In this document: positions 7,791 through 16,397 of the stretch, piece after piece
Numbering within the stretch: position 1 is the stretch's first letter
Layout: every line of letters starts with the position of its first letter
From: Dryocola sp032000125
GTDB taxonomy: Bacteria > Pseudomonadota > Gammaproteobacteria > Enterobacterales > Enterobacteriaceae
Length of the DNA stretch: 64,000 nucleotides
Reading direction: 5' to 3'
Assembly: GCA_032000125.1 (NCBI GenBank)
Contig: DAMALH010000012.1
Span: forward strand, 45,147 to 109,146
Program-made: the position numbers and the translations under genes
Notes under the pieces: generated by a model
Seen by the model: only the letters and a program-made list of their open reading frames with translations
Database searches by the model: none
Told to the model about the DNA's origin: nothing

Positions 7791-8498
7791 ATGCCCGGTC
7801 ATCGCCCTCGCCCACAGCGTGGTCATTTGCCTTTTGGCTGCGAGCGTTACGGTAAATCCGTGTTTGGCGCGCCGTTACTGTGGTTTCCGGCTAGCCCGAG
7901 CGAAACCCGCAGCGGGCTTATCATTGCCGGTACACACGGCGATGAAAACGCCGCGATGGTGACGCTTTCCTGCGCGCTGCGCACGCTTGAGTCGAAATAT
8001 CGTCGTCATCATGTTGTGCTCGCCGTTAATCCCGATGGCTGCCAGCTTGGCCTGCGCGCCAATGCCAACGGTGTCGATCTGAACCGTAATTTTCCCTCTG
8101 CGAACTGGAAAGCAGGTGAAACGGTCTATCGCTGGAACAGCAGTGCGGATCGGCGAGACGTGGTGTTATCAACCGGCGTAAAGCCCGGCTCCGAGCCAGA
8201 GACTACGGCGCTCTGCCAGCTAATTCATTCGCTTAAACCGGCGTGGGTGGTGTCGTTTCACGATCCTCTGGGGTGCGTAGAGGATGCCGATAATTCTCTG
8301 CTGGGCAACTGGCTGGCGGCGGCCTTTGAATTACCGCTGGTGACAAGCGTTGGCTATGAAACGCCGGGCTCGTTTGGAAGTTGGTGTTCGGATCTAACCC
8401 TGCCGTGCATCACGGTAGAATTCCCGCCGGTGTCAGCCGATGAAGCCAGTGAGCGTTACCTTGAGGCGATGATGGGCCTGCTGCACTGGCACAGATAG
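7791..8498 (+). CDS. mpaA: Murein peptide amidase A (MpaA)
   Basis: MpaA is a cytoplasmic zinc carboxypeptidase (M14) that cleaves the D-Glu-Dap bond of murein tripeptide. In the 235-residue product the zinc and catalytic residues are visible: HxxE at H49/E52 (GTHGDEN), the NRNF substrate motif at 99-102, the third zinc ligand H157 (SFHDPL) and general base E210 (TVEFPP). I used the ATG at 7791, which follows AAGGA at normal spacing and matches family length. An upstream in-frame ATG at 7770 lacks a Shine-Dalgarno sequence. The gene is divergent from mppA and convergent with ycjG. Confidence 0.95.
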   Translation: MPGHRPRPQRGHLPFGCERYGKSVFGAPLLWFPASPSETRSGLIIAGTHGDENAAMVTLSCALRTLESKYRRHHVVLAVNPDGCQLGLRANANGVDLNRNFPSANWKAGETVYRWNSSADRRDVVLSTGVKPGSEPETTALCQLIHSLKPAWVVSFHDPLGCVEDADNSLLGNWLAAAFELPLVTSVGYETPGSFGSWCSDLTLPCITVEFPPVSADEASERYLEAMMGLLHWHR

Positions 8499-8505
8499 GC
8501 GAGCG

Positions 8506-9471
8506 TTAAGGATAGAGCTTTCCGGTTTCGAAATGCAGGGCTGGCTCAACGTCTACCGCAAGCCACGTCGGGCCGTCCAAATCGGCAAAGCGAACCATGG
8601 CTGCCAGCGGTAACGCGGCGGCGATGGCGCGCGAAGTGCAAAGCATACAGCCAAGCATCACGTCAAAGCCCTGCTCACGTGCAGCCCGCATCAAGGCGAG
8701 CGCTTCGGTCAGGCCGCCGGTTTTATCCAGCTTCACGTTTACCATCTCATAGCGCCCTTTCAGCGCCGCCAGGCCTTCACGCGTGTGGCAGCTTTCATCG
8801 GCGCAAATCGGCAGCGGATGGATAAAGTTTGCCAGCGCGCCGTCTTCACCGGCAGGAAGCGGCTGCTCAAGCATTGCAACGTTCAGATCGGCCAGCAGCT
8901 GGCAGCGTGCGGCCAGACCTTCGCTGTGCCAGGCCTCATTGGCGTCAACGATCAGCACGGCCTCCGGCACCGCCGCGCGAATGGCAACCATGCGTTCGGT
9001 AATCAGACGATCGTCGAGCTTCACTTTCAGCAAACGTGCGCCCTTCTCCCACAGCAGCGCGGCGGTGGCGGCCATTTGTTCAGGAGCGGCAATGCTCACC
9101 GTCTGCGCGGTAGTTACCATCTCCGGCAGCTCAACGCCTGCCAGGTGAGCAACAAAGACGCCTTTACGTCGTGCTTCCAGATCCCATAATGCGCTGTCTA
9201 CGGCGTTACGGGCGGCGCCTGCGGGCAAAGCCTGCTGTAACTCTTCACGCGTCATGCCCAGTTCCAGTTGCGGAATTATCGTCGCAACCTGCGCTAGCAC
9301 CGAGGCTTCACTTTCGCCATAGCGCGGATAAGGTGTGCATTCCCCTGCGGCTTTAATTCCGTCTTCTTCAAGTTCAACTACAACCACAACCGCCTCGCTA
9401 CGCGTGCCGCGCGAGATAACAAACGGCGTATGCAGCGGCCATGCTTCCTGATAAACCTTAACTGTTCTCAT
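8506..9471 (-). CDS. ycjG: L-Ala-D/L-Glu epimerase YcjG
   Basis: This enolase-superfamily enzyme epimerises L-Ala-D-Glu released by MpaA to L-Ala-L-Glu, allowing normal peptidases to finish degradation. The 321-residue product shows the KxK motif (LLKVKLDD), the metal-binding Asp (LIVDANEAW), a Glu in the LEQPLP motif and an Asp in CADESCH. The start at 9471 (MRTVKVYQEAWPLH) matches the family. An in-frame ATG 45 bases upstream would add an unsupported extension. It is convergent with mpaA and divergent from tpx. Confidence 0.95.
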   Translation of the reverse strand: MRTVKVYQEAWPLHTPFVISRGTRSEAVVVVVELEEDGIKAAGECTPYPRYGESEASVLAQVATIIPQLELGMTREELQQALPAGAARNAVDSALWDLEARRKGVFVAHLAGVELPEMVTTAQTVSIAAPEQMAATAALLWEKGARLLKVKLDDRLITERMVAIRAAVPEAVLIVDANEAWHSEGLAARCQLLADLNVAMLEQPLPAGEDGALANFIHPLPICADESCHTREGLAALKGRYEMVNVKLDKTGGLTEALALMRAAREQGFDVMLGCMLCTSRAIAAALPLAAMVRFADLDGPTWLAVDVEPALHFETGKLYP

Positions 9472-9609
9472 CGTTAGCCTTGTCGTCGGGTTTTTGCTCA
9501 GTATAGGAGCGAACACTTTTACGTGCAGTATCAGTTTTTTATATTCATCTAATGAATCCTGGAATACACTGCATGCGGCGTTAATTATATGTAAAAAGGA
9601 AAAACAGAC

Positions 9610-10116
9610 ATGTCACAACTCGTTCATTTCCAGGGCAATCCTGTTGCGGTTGCCGGTCAAATTCCACAGCCTGGCAGCAAAGCTGCGGCTTTCTCGCTGG
9701 TAGCAAAAGACCTCTCTGATGTAGCGCTGAGCCAGTACGCGGGCAAGCGTAAAGTGCTGAACATTTTCCCAAGCATCGATACCGGCGTTTGCGCGGCATC
9801 CGTACGTAAATTTAACCAGTTGGCGAACGAAATGGATAACACGGTTGTTCTGTGTGTTTCCGCCGACCTGCCGTTCGCGCAGTCTCGCTTCTGCGGCGCA
9901 GAAGGATTGAGCAACGTCGTGACCCTGTCTACTCTGCGTAATCCTGAATTCCAGCAGGACTACGGCGTAGGCATCGCCGAAGGCGCGCTGAAAGGGCTTA
10001 CAGCCCGTGCGGTTGTTGTGATTAACGAAAAAGATGAAGTGGTATTCAGCCAGTTAGTTAATGAAATAACTAACGAGCCGGATTACGCTGCCGCGCTGGA
10101 AGCCCTGAAGGCTTAA
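9610..10116 (+). CDS. tpx: Thiol peroxidase Tpx
   Basis: Tpx is an atypical 2-Cys peroxiredoxin that reduces lipid and other hydroperoxides using thioredoxin. The 168-residue protein equals the E. coli length. The peroxidatic cysteine is C61 in the DTGVCAASV motif and the resolving cysteine is C95 in RFCGAEGL. The gene has its own upstream AT-rich promoter region, divergent from ycjG, and a hairpin just past the stop. Confidence 0.98.
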   Translation: MSQLVHFQGNPVAVAGQIPQPGSKAAAFSLVAKDLSDVALSQYAGKRKVLNIFPSIDTGVCAASVRKFNQLANEMDNTVVLCVSADLPFAQSRFCGAEGLSNVVTLSTLRNPEFQQDYGVGIAEGALKGLTARAVVVINEKDEVVFSQLVNEITNEPDYAAALEALKA

Positions 10117-10121
10117 GGTGT

Positions 10122-10146
10122 GAATGTCCCCATAAAGGGGGCATTC
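10122..10146 (+). terminator. Hairpin downstream of tpx
   Basis: GAATG…CCCC/GGGG…CATTC forms a stem of about 9 bp around ATAAA, directly after tpx. There is no strong T-run. A nearly identical hairpin lies at 10298-10319, so it may be a paired repeat element rather than a simple terminator. Confidence 0.5.
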
Positions 10147-10297
10147 AGATTGCTGACAAAGAAGGAAAAGCGTGTTTTTTCCTTCTTTATGATGAACAGC
10201 ATGATGACCAGCCGAAAATCAATGGATTGATTTTCCTTGTTTTTAAATGACGGCACTTTTTAGTTTTGTCACGCAGGAAGGTTTGTCATCAGTGTCG
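10147..10297. repeat. Hairpin-rich spacer between tpx and tyrR
   Basis: Two further inverted repeats lie here: AAAGAAGGAAAA/TTTTCCTTCTTT (about 10158-10187) and GAAAATCAAT/ATTGATTTTC (about 10213-10234). No gene is visible. The first could act as a bidirectional terminator for tpx and tyrR. Confidence 0.5.
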
Positions 10298-10319
10298 AAT
10301 GCCCCATAAAAGGGGCATT
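10298..10319 (-). terminator. Hairpin downstream of tyrR
   Basis: AATGCCCC/GGGGCATT stem around ATAAAA, next to the tyrR stop codon, near-identical to the hairpin following tpx. Confidence 0.5.
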
Positions 10320-10325
10320 GCAGTA

Positions 10326-11891
10326 CTACTCTTCGGATTTACGCTGCTGGCTCAGGCCGTATTCACGCAGCTTATTAGCAATAGCCGTATGCGACACGCC
10401 AAGACGTTTTGCCAGCTTGCGGGTGCTTGGATAAGAGCGATAAAGCTGGGTCAGAACGGAACGCTCAAAGCGGCGCGAAATATCATCTAAGGACCCTTCC
10501 ATCGCTTCTTCTCCCACGGCCAGACTCGCGGTATCAAAGTCAGGCAGCAGGATATCCTGCGGGCGCAGCTCGTACCCTTCCAACTGGGTTAACGCACGAT
10601 AGATGGCGTTTTTCAACTGACGAACATTCCCCGGCCAACCGTAACGCGTTAATACGCTGCTGAGATCGTTGGCAAGCTTAGGACGAGGTACGCCCTGTTC
10701 ATCGGCAAAGCGCGCCACAAACAGTTCGGTGAGCGGCATAATGTCCTGCGGGCGGTCCCGCAGCGGCGGCAGGTTTAGCGTCAGCACATTCAGGCGATAG
10801 TACAGATCCTCGCGGAACTCGCCTTTCTGCACCAGCTCCACCAGGTTTTTCTGCGTTGCGCAGATCACGCGCACATCAACGTGGACCTCGTGCTCTTCTC
10901 CTACGCGGCGGAAAGTCCCATCGTTGAGAAAACGCAGCAGCTTGGTTTGCATACGCGGCGACATTTCGCCAATCTCATCGAGCAATACCGAACCGCCATT
11001 CGCCTGCTCGAAGAAGCCTTTTTTTCCTTCGATAGCGTTGGCATAGGCGCCAGGCGCGTGGCCGAAGAGTTCGCTTTCAACAACATCATCGGGCATCGAG
11101 CCGCAGTTCAGCGCCAGATACGGCTTTTGCGCCCGCGGGCTGCTGAGATGGCAGGCGTGAGCGAGCAAATCTTTTCCGGTGCCGGTGTCGCCGACGATTA
11201 ACAGCGGGGCGTTTAGCAGCGCCAGCTTATGCGCCTGTTCAACGACGTGCCGCATTTTCGGACTGACCGCAATAATCTGGCTGAACGCGCTGGTATCGGC
11301 CTGGGTAATATTCTGCAACTGGCGGCCCATACGCACCGTGGAGCGCAGCATAACTACCGCGCCAATCAGCATCGGCAGTTTATCTTCACCGTCCAGATGT
11401 ACCGGCGTGATTTCCATCAGGAAATTCTGCCCATTAATGACGACATGTTCGGTATGGGAATCCGCAGGCGCGCCTTCCAGCCAGCGCATAAAGTTGAATC
11501 CGTTGATAAGGCTCGCCGCGTTATGGTTACGCAGCTTATCTTCACCCTGCCCGAACAGCGCGCAGCTTGCCGGGTTGGCCAGTTCAACTTTGCTTTTCAT
11601 ATCCAGGGACAGCACGGGTTCCGGCAGCGCTTCAAGCAGCGCGCTAAGCGCCCGATGCTCACGCTCGGACGGCATCCATGGCACCGTGCGAACGTCTTTC
11701 ACGCCCTGGATGCGACGGATTTCAGCCATAAGACTGCTGAAAGAGTCGAAATCCAGGGTGGAAAAATTCAGGTAAATGAGCCCAACCGGGTCAATTTCAA
11801 TGCCTCGTAAATCAATACCACGCAGCACTAATAAATCGAGTAATTCGCGTGTCAGACCAAGGCGGTCTTCACAAAAGACTTCCAGACGCAT
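10326..11891 (-). CDS. tyrR: Aromatic amino acid regulator TyrR
   Basis: TyrR represses or activates genes of aromatic amino acid synthesis and transport in response to Tyr, Phe and Trp. The 521-residue product has an N-terminal ACT domain (about 1-70), a PAS domain (about 78-190), an AAA+ domain with Walker A GDTGTGKD and Walker B LLDEIGEM, and a C-terminal Fis-type HTH (TRKLAKRLGVSHTAIANKL). The sigma54-contact loop reads GAYANA instead of GAFTGA, consistent with a regulator that works with sigma70. The start at 11891 (MRLEVFCEDRLG) is the family start; an ATG ten codons upstream is unlikely. Confidence 0.97.
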   Translation of the reverse strand: MRLEVFCEDRLGLTRELLDLLVLRGIDLRGIEIDPVGLIYLNFSTLDFDSFSSLMAEIRRIQGVKDVRTVPWMPSEREHRALSALLEALPEPVLSLDMKSKVELANPASCALFGQGEDKLRNHNAASLINGFNFMRWLEGAPADSHTEHVVINGQNFLMEITPVHLDGEDKLPMLIGAVVMLRSTVRMGRQLQNITQADTSAFSQIIAVSPKMRHVVEQAHKLALLNAPLLIVGDTGTGKDLLAHACHLSSPRAQKPYLALNCGSMPDDVVESELFGHAPGAYANAIEGKKGFFEQANGGSVLLDEIGEMSPRMQTKLLRFLNDGTFRRVGEEHEVHVDVRVICATQKNLVELVQKGEFREDLYYRLNVLTLNLPPLRDRPQDIMPLTELFVARFADEQGVPRPKLANDLSSVLTRYGWPGNVRQLKNAIYRALTQLEGYELRPQDILLPDFDTASLAVGEEAMEGSLDDISRRFERSVLTQLYRSYPSTRKLAKRLGVSHTAIANKLREYGLSQQRKSEE

Positions 11892-12048
11892 GGAGGTGAC
11901 CTTTTCGCTTTCAAACGGCATTATTGGGTACGGTAATAATACTCCAGATACCGGCGGGTCAGAAGAGATGTGTGAAGGAAAGTTGACAGATAAGTGACTG
12001 AATGGGGAGAACGCCGTAAAGCCATACGGTCACGGCGTTCTTCGGGTG

Positions 12049-13113
12049 TCACAGCGGGGGCCTGGTTTTGCTCTTACTCATCGTTTCTTTGAGCTGCACC
12101 AGCAGTTGACGACGGAAATCCCCAAGGCGTGGTTTATCGTCATCCATCCAGGGCAGCGGACGGCAGAGCTCCATGGCTTTGATGCCAAGACGCGCGGTGA
12201 GCAACCCGGCGCCAATCCCCTGTGCGGCACGTGCAGACAGGCGAGCTGCAATATCCTGCCCTACCCAGTCCATTCCTACTTCACGCACCAGTTCGCTTGC
12301 GCCTGCAAATGCGATGTTCAGTAACACCAGGCGGAACAGGCGAATACGGCTTAAATAGCCCAGCTCAATACCGTAAAGCGTAGCGATGCGGTTGATCAGG
12401 CGCAGATTGCGCCAGGCAATAAACGCCATGTCCACCAGCGCAAGCGGGCTGACGGCAATCATCAGCGTGGATTCCGCTGCGGAGCGGCTGATTTCCCGAC
12501 GGGCCTGGCCATCCAGCACCGGCTGCACCAGCTGAGCGTAAAGCGCGACGATTTCGCGATCGTTTTGCGTTTCATGAATGGCCGCGTACCAGCGCTGTAA
12601 CGCCGGATGGCCCTGATCCAACCCGGCCTGGCGCGCCAGCTTCTCACCAAAAGCACGGCCTTTACCAATGCTGTGGCTGTGGAGTAAATCTCGTGCTTCA
12701 TCGCGTTCTTCCGCGCGCTGGCGCAGGCGCCACAAGCGCCGCCATTCTGTTGCGATGGAACCAATGCCTGCCGCGACAATTAAACCGCCCGCAACGCCGC
12801 CGCCCAGCGCAATCCAGTCCTGAGCGACATAAGCGTTATGCGTCCACTGCACGCCCTGGGCAATCACGCTGATGCCAAACAGCCCCAGCCCGGCGGTAAC
12901 CATGCGCCGCCAGATGCTGCGTTTCGGGCGCAGCGCCGCTTCCACGACGGCTTCGGCCTGGCTTTCTTCCTCGGCTTCATCAAGCGTTGCAATCGCCGGA
13001 GTAAACTTCTCCGCTTCCGGCTCGCTGAAGGCGTGCGCGGTTTTATAAGCCTGTTCTTTTTCCACTTCCAACTGCTGGGCGAAGTCGATCCGCGGTTTTA
13101 AGGGTTCGTTCAT
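12049..13113 (-). CDS. ycjF: YcjF, TIGR01620/DUF697 inner-membrane protein
   Basis: The 354-residue product is predicted to be an inner-membrane protein with two central hydrophobic segments (about residues 70-90 and 98-118) and further helices in the C-terminal DUF697 part. It is the standard partner of YcjX. The two genes overlap by 4 bases (ATGA), indicating translational coupling. Both are often placed in the phage-shock regulon, and here they lie directly downstream of pspABCD on the same strand. The molecular function is unknown. Confidence 0.93.
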   Translation of the reverse strand: MNEPLKPRIDFAQQLEVEKEQAYKTAHAFSEPEAEKFTPAIATLDEAEEESQAEAVVEAALRPKRSIWRRMVTAGLGLFGISVIAQGVQWTHNAYVAQDWIALGGGVAGGLIVAAGIGSIATEWRRLWRLRQRAEERDEARDLLHSHSIGKGRAFGEKLARQAGLDQGHPALQRWYAAIHETQNDREIVALYAQLVQPVLDGQARREISRSAAESTLMIAVSPLALVDMAFIAWRNLRLINRIATLYGIELGYLSRIRLFRLVLLNIAFAGASELVREVGMDWVGQDIAARLSARAAQGIGAGLLTARLGIKAMELCRPLPWMDDDKPRLGDFRRQLLVQLKETMSKSKTRPPL

Positions 13114-14507
13114 CGCAGTTTATCCCCAATCAAAAATTCCAGCGCCGCATCCAGACGGATGTGCGGTAACGGCCTGTCGACATCCATCGTCTGCGGACGA
13201 AATTGTTCAAACTGAAAGCCCTGTTTTTCCCAGAAAGCGCTGCCCGGCAGGCGCGCAGGCACTTCACCGGGATAGACGGTCAGCGGCGCGCCGTCGCTTA
13301 AGCGATTTCCTCTCAGCGCAGGAATTTGCTCTCCCTGCACGTCAATCAGGCCGCTTTGCGTCGCCTGCACCGAGGCAATGCCCATGCATTCGCGGTCAAT
13401 ACCTTCAAAGGCGGCGTTCTGCCAGGCGTCCTGCACAAGCTGCTGCAACAATGAAACCATACTGGCATGTTGATCGACGGTCACGTGATCGGCCTTGGTG
13501 GCGGCAAACAGCAGCTTGTCGATAACCGGAGAGAAAAGCCTGCGGAATAATGTACGCTGCCCGTACTGGAAGCTTTGCATAAGCTGAGTCAGCGCAAGGC
13601 GCATATCGTTGAACGCCTGTGGCCCGCTGTTAAGCGGCTGCAAACAGTCCACCAGTACAATCTGCCGGTCGAAGCGCAGGAAATGATTCTTATAAAAACC
13701 CTTCACTACTTTCTCGCAGTAGTAGTCAAAGCGCGAGCGCAGCATGCCGAGATTGGTGGTTTTATCCGACTGGGCAAGTTTGGATTCGCCAAATTTATCG
13801 ACGTCCGGCCAGGGGAAAAATTGCAGCGCGGGCGCACCGGCCATATCGCCCGGCAGGACAAAGCGGCCAGGCTGAATAAAGTGCAGCCCTTCCTGTTTAC
13901 AGCGCAGCAGATAATCGGTCCAGGCTTCGGAGATGGCCGCAAGTCGATTTTCATCGGCCGGCGCGAAGGGATCTACATCCGCACAGAGTTTGCGCCACGC
14001 CGCGGACCAATCGGCGCGATCGCCCTGCAGCAGGCCGGTCATCTGACGCGACCAGCTTAAATAATCCTGCGCCAGCATCGGCAAATCCAGCAGCCATTCG
14101 CCCGGATAATCGACAATTTCCAGATATAACGTCGAGGTGTCTTTGAAGTGACGCAGCAGCGAATCGTTAGAACGATAGCGCAGCGCAAGGCGCATTTCAC
14201 TTACCCCGCGAGTAGGCGTCGGCCAGCTCGGCGGATTGCCATAAAGCTGAGCCAGCCCCTCATCATAGGTAAAACGCTGGATGCCTAAATCACGCTGCGG
14301 CACGCGTTTAACGCCTAACAGCCGCTCTTCACGCACCGCGCTTAGCATCGGCAGGCGAGCGCCGTTATTAACGCTCAGTAATTGATTAACCATCGCTGTG
14401 ATAAACGCGGTCTTCCCGCTGCGGCTCAGGCCGGTAACAGCCAGCCGCAAATGCCGGTCCACGCCGCGATTCACAAGCGCATTGAGTTCATTTTTGATTC
14501 TGTTCAT
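13110..14507 (-). CDS. ycjX: YcjX, P-loop NTPase of the Psp neighbourhood
   Basis: YcjX is a DUF463 family GTPase-like protein of 465 residues. A Walker A motif GLSRSGKT is visible near residues 26-33, and a DYPGEW motif lies near residue 133. The gene is coupled to ycjF and follows pspD after about 107 bases without an obvious terminator, so it is probably read from the psp promoter. In E. coli pspE and the ycjM-W sugar cluster separate psp from ycjX; both are absent here. Confidence 0.94.
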   Translation of the reverse strand: MNRIKNELNALVNRGVDRHLRLAVTGLSRSGKTAFITAMVNQLLSVNNGARLPMLSAVREERLLGVKRVPQRDLGIQRFTYDEGLAQLYGNPPSWPTPTRGVSEMRLALRYRSNDSLLRHFKDTSTLYLEIVDYPGEWLLDLPMLAQDYLSWSRQMTGLLQGDRADWSAAWRKLCADVDPFAPADENRLAAISEAWTDYLLRCKQEGLHFIQPGRFVLPGDMAGAPALQFFPWPDVDKFGESKLAQSDKTTNLGMLRSRFDYYCEKVVKGFYKNHFLRFDRQIVLVDCLQPLNSGPQAFNDMRLALTQLMQSFQYGQRTLFRRLFSPVIDKLLFAATKADHVTVDQHASMVSLLQQLVQDAWQNAAFEGIDRECMGIASVQATQSGLIDVQGEQIPALRGNRLSDGAPLTVYPGEVPARLPGSAFWEKQGFQFEQFRPQTMDVDRPLPHIRLDAALEFLIGDKLR

Positions 14508-14614
14508 AGGCGTCCTGGCTGCCCCCGTTTTCGCTAGCGGAAAAATATCTTCACTGATTGTAATAAATAAGGATTAGGAATAGCGAATCAAAGCGCAAAC
14601 AATAAAACAGAACG

Positions 14615-14836
14615 CTATTTAGCGTTATAACGGGCGGAAACTTTACGCAGCATACGGGACACAAGCGGCTCAATTGTCAACGCCAGCAGCATCTTCAACG
14701 GACGGCGCGCGACAGACTTCACGGCCCAGCCCGCAACGCCTGCCGGGCCATAACGTAAAGCAACCAGCAGAACCAGCTTCCCGGCAATTTTCAGGCCCGG
14801 TTTCGCTTTCTGGCTGGCGGTACGCAATGTGGTCAT
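14615..14836 (-). CDS. pspD: Phage shock protein D
   Basis: PspD is a small peripheral inner-membrane protein of 73 residues with a basic N-terminus and a short hydrophobic stretch (LVLLVALRYGPAGVAG). It is the last psp gene here; its role in the stress response is auxiliary and poorly defined. It is about 70 bases downstream of pspC on the same strand. Confidence 0.9.
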   Translation of the reverse strand: MTTLRTASQKAKPGLKIAGKLVLLVALRYGPAGVAGWAVKSVARRPLKMLLALTIEPLVSRMLRKVSARYNAK

Positions 14837-14905
14837 GGAACCTCCGGGGAGTGGTGAATAGTGGTTATAAACCCTCTCCAGAGAGAGGGTAAAAGTGAGG
14901 TAAAA

Positions 14906-15265
14906 CTATAGCTGACGGAACCGGCTGCGCAACGAGAAGGTGTCAGAGGTGATGTAGCGCTCCATAGAACGTAAACGCTGCTCGCCTGCGGCCAGCTGGG
15001 CATCAACGTCATCAAGCAGCTCGCGGCTGGTTGGCTGAATCGTCTCGCGATCGGCGCCGTGCGGCATCGGATCAAGAATAAACGTCAGCGCGATATAGGC
15101 CACCAGCACAAAGAAGAACAGGCCAAAGATCATAGATAAAACGACAATCAGGCGAACCAGCTTTACTGGTACATCAAGGTATTGCGCAATGCCTGCGCAA
15201 ACGCCCTTCAGCATTCCCTTTTCAGGGATACGCCATAATTTACGACCGGAAAATGAATTTACCAT
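14906..15265 (-). CDS. pspC: Phage shock protein C
   Basis: PspC is an inner-membrane protein that senses envelope stress together with PspB and releases PspF by recruiting PspA. The 119-residue product has the typical N-terminal basic PspC domain (KLWRIPEKGMLKGVCAGIAQYLDV), a transmembrane helix at about 40-65, and a polar C-terminal periplasmic part with a short leucine-rich helix. Its start overlaps the pspB stop codon, so the two are translationally coupled. Confidence 0.96.
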   Translation of the reverse strand: MVNSFSGRKLWRIPEKGMLKGVCAGIAQYLDVPVKLVRLIVVLSMIFGLFFFVLVAYIALTFILDPMPHGADRETIQPTSRELLDDVDAQLAAGEQRLRSMERYITSDTFSLRSRFRQL

Positions 15266-15492
15266 TATTTATCTCTCCAGTTCGGATGCTCAGCATCGAG
15301 GATCTGCTCCAGCGCATGAATGCGGTCCCGCATGCGCTTTGCCTCATCGGTGAGCTGCGCCAGCCGCTGTTGTTCGCCCTGCGAAAGCTGACCGCCATTT
15401 GCCGCGCGGTTGTTATAGTGCAACCACAGCCAGATAGGGGCGACAAACAACACAAATATCGTTAACGGTATGGCCAGAAAAAGCGCGCTCAT
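15265..15492 (-). CDS. pspB: Phage shock protein B
   Basis: PspB is a 75-residue inner-membrane protein with an N-terminal membrane helix (residues 3-23) and a cytoplasmic coiled coil (LSQGEQQRLAQLTDEAKRMR…). It partners PspC in sensing. The gene is the second of the psp operon and is coupled by overlap to pspC. Confidence 0.96.
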   Translation of the reverse strand: MSALFLAIPLTIFVLFVAPIWLWLHYNNRAANGGQLSQGEQQRLAQLTDEAKRMRDRIHALEQILDAEHPNWRDK

Positions 15493-15553
15493 GTGTACTC
15501 CTTACAAGTCAAACGAACTGCGGCGTGCCGTGCACAACCGCAGTTGCGAAAAA

Positions 15554-16225
15554 TTAACCGCGATCCTGGGCGTTCATTTTTGCTTTCAGCGCCGCCAGTT
15601 GCTCGCTGATTTCGTCATCGGCTTTCAGTTCGGCAAACTGCGTATCCAGGTTTTTCTGTTTGCCGAAGCTGTGGCTTTCAGCTTCTGATTCCATCTGGTC
15701 GATACGGCGTTCGAAAGATTCAAAACGCGCCATCGCTTCATCCAGCTTACCGCTGTCCAACTGGCGACGCACGTCACGGGAAGACGAGGCGGCCTGATGG
15801 CGCAGCGTTAACGCCTGCTGGCGCGCGCGGGTTTCGCTGAGTTTATTTTCCAGCTCGCCAATTTCTTTTTTCATGCGCGCCAGGGTTTCATCGACATGCA
15901 CCACTTCATCTTCCAGGGTGGCGATCAGGTCGGTTAATTTCTGCTTTTCGATAAGCGCCGCACGGGCCAGATCTTCTTTATCTTTACGCAGCGCCAGCTC
16001 CGCTTTTTCCTGCCATTCGGTCTGCTGAGCGGTTGCCTGTTCTACGCGGCGGGAGAGCTGTTTCTTTTCAGCAAGCGCGCGAGCCGAGGTGGAACGTACT
16101 TCAACCAGCGTGTCTTCCATTTCCTGAATCATCAGGCGTACCAGTTTCTGCGGATCTTCCGCTTTTTCCAGCAGCGAGTTGATGTTGGCGTTCACGATGT
16201 CGGCAAAACGAGAAAAAATACCCAT
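15554..16225 (-). CDS. pspA: Phage shock protein A
   Basis: PspA is an ESCRT-III-like coiled-coil protein that binds PspF to silence the operon and, under stress, binds damaged inner membrane. The 223-residue product begins with an amphipathic helix (MGIFSRFADIVNANINSLL) and is helical coiled coil throughout. It is the first gene of pspABCD, under a sigma54 promoter located about 60-75 bases upstream, and is divergent from its activator pspF. Confidence 0.98.
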   Translation of the reverse strand: MGIFSRFADIVNANINSLLEKAEDPQKLVRLMIQEMEDTLVEVRSTSARALAEKKQLSRRVEQATAQQTEWQEKAELALRKDKEDLARAALIEKQKLTDLIATLEDEVVHVDETLARMKKEIGELENKLSETRARQQALTLRHQAASSSRDVRRQLDSGKLDEAMARFESFERRIDQMESEAESHSFGKQKNLDTQFAELKADDEISEQLAALKAKMNAQDRG

Positions 16226-16282
16226 AATTCAATCCTCTTAGTCATTATTTCAGGTGCCTGGCACCCTGCACGCAATCAATAA

Positions 16283-16298
16283 TACAATTGTCGTGCCA
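16283..16298 (-). promoter_or_regulatory. Sigma54 (-24/-12) promoter of pspA
   Basis: On the minus strand TGGCAC-N5-TTGTA matches the sigma54 consensus TGGCAC-N5-TTGCA/T. It lies between pspA and pspF. The stretch 16300-16390 should hold the IHF and PspF upstream sites and the pspF promoter. Confidence 0.85.
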
Positions 16299-16397
16299 AC
16301 TTTTTATCCCGCTGATTTTAAAGAGATGTTTTAAATTTGACTCCTGACGTGGCACGTTTATAGTGGTCTAATTCACTAACAGTTGGTTAATTTCATC

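Noticed and set aside
10881..11810. Several plus-strand open frames across tyrR
   Set aside because: Shadows of tyrR in other frames caused by GC-rich codon usage.
12010..12039. AACGCCGT/ACGGCGTT hairpin between tyrR and ycjF as a terminator
   Set aside because: The stem is good but neither strand has a following T-run, so I did not list it as a terminator.
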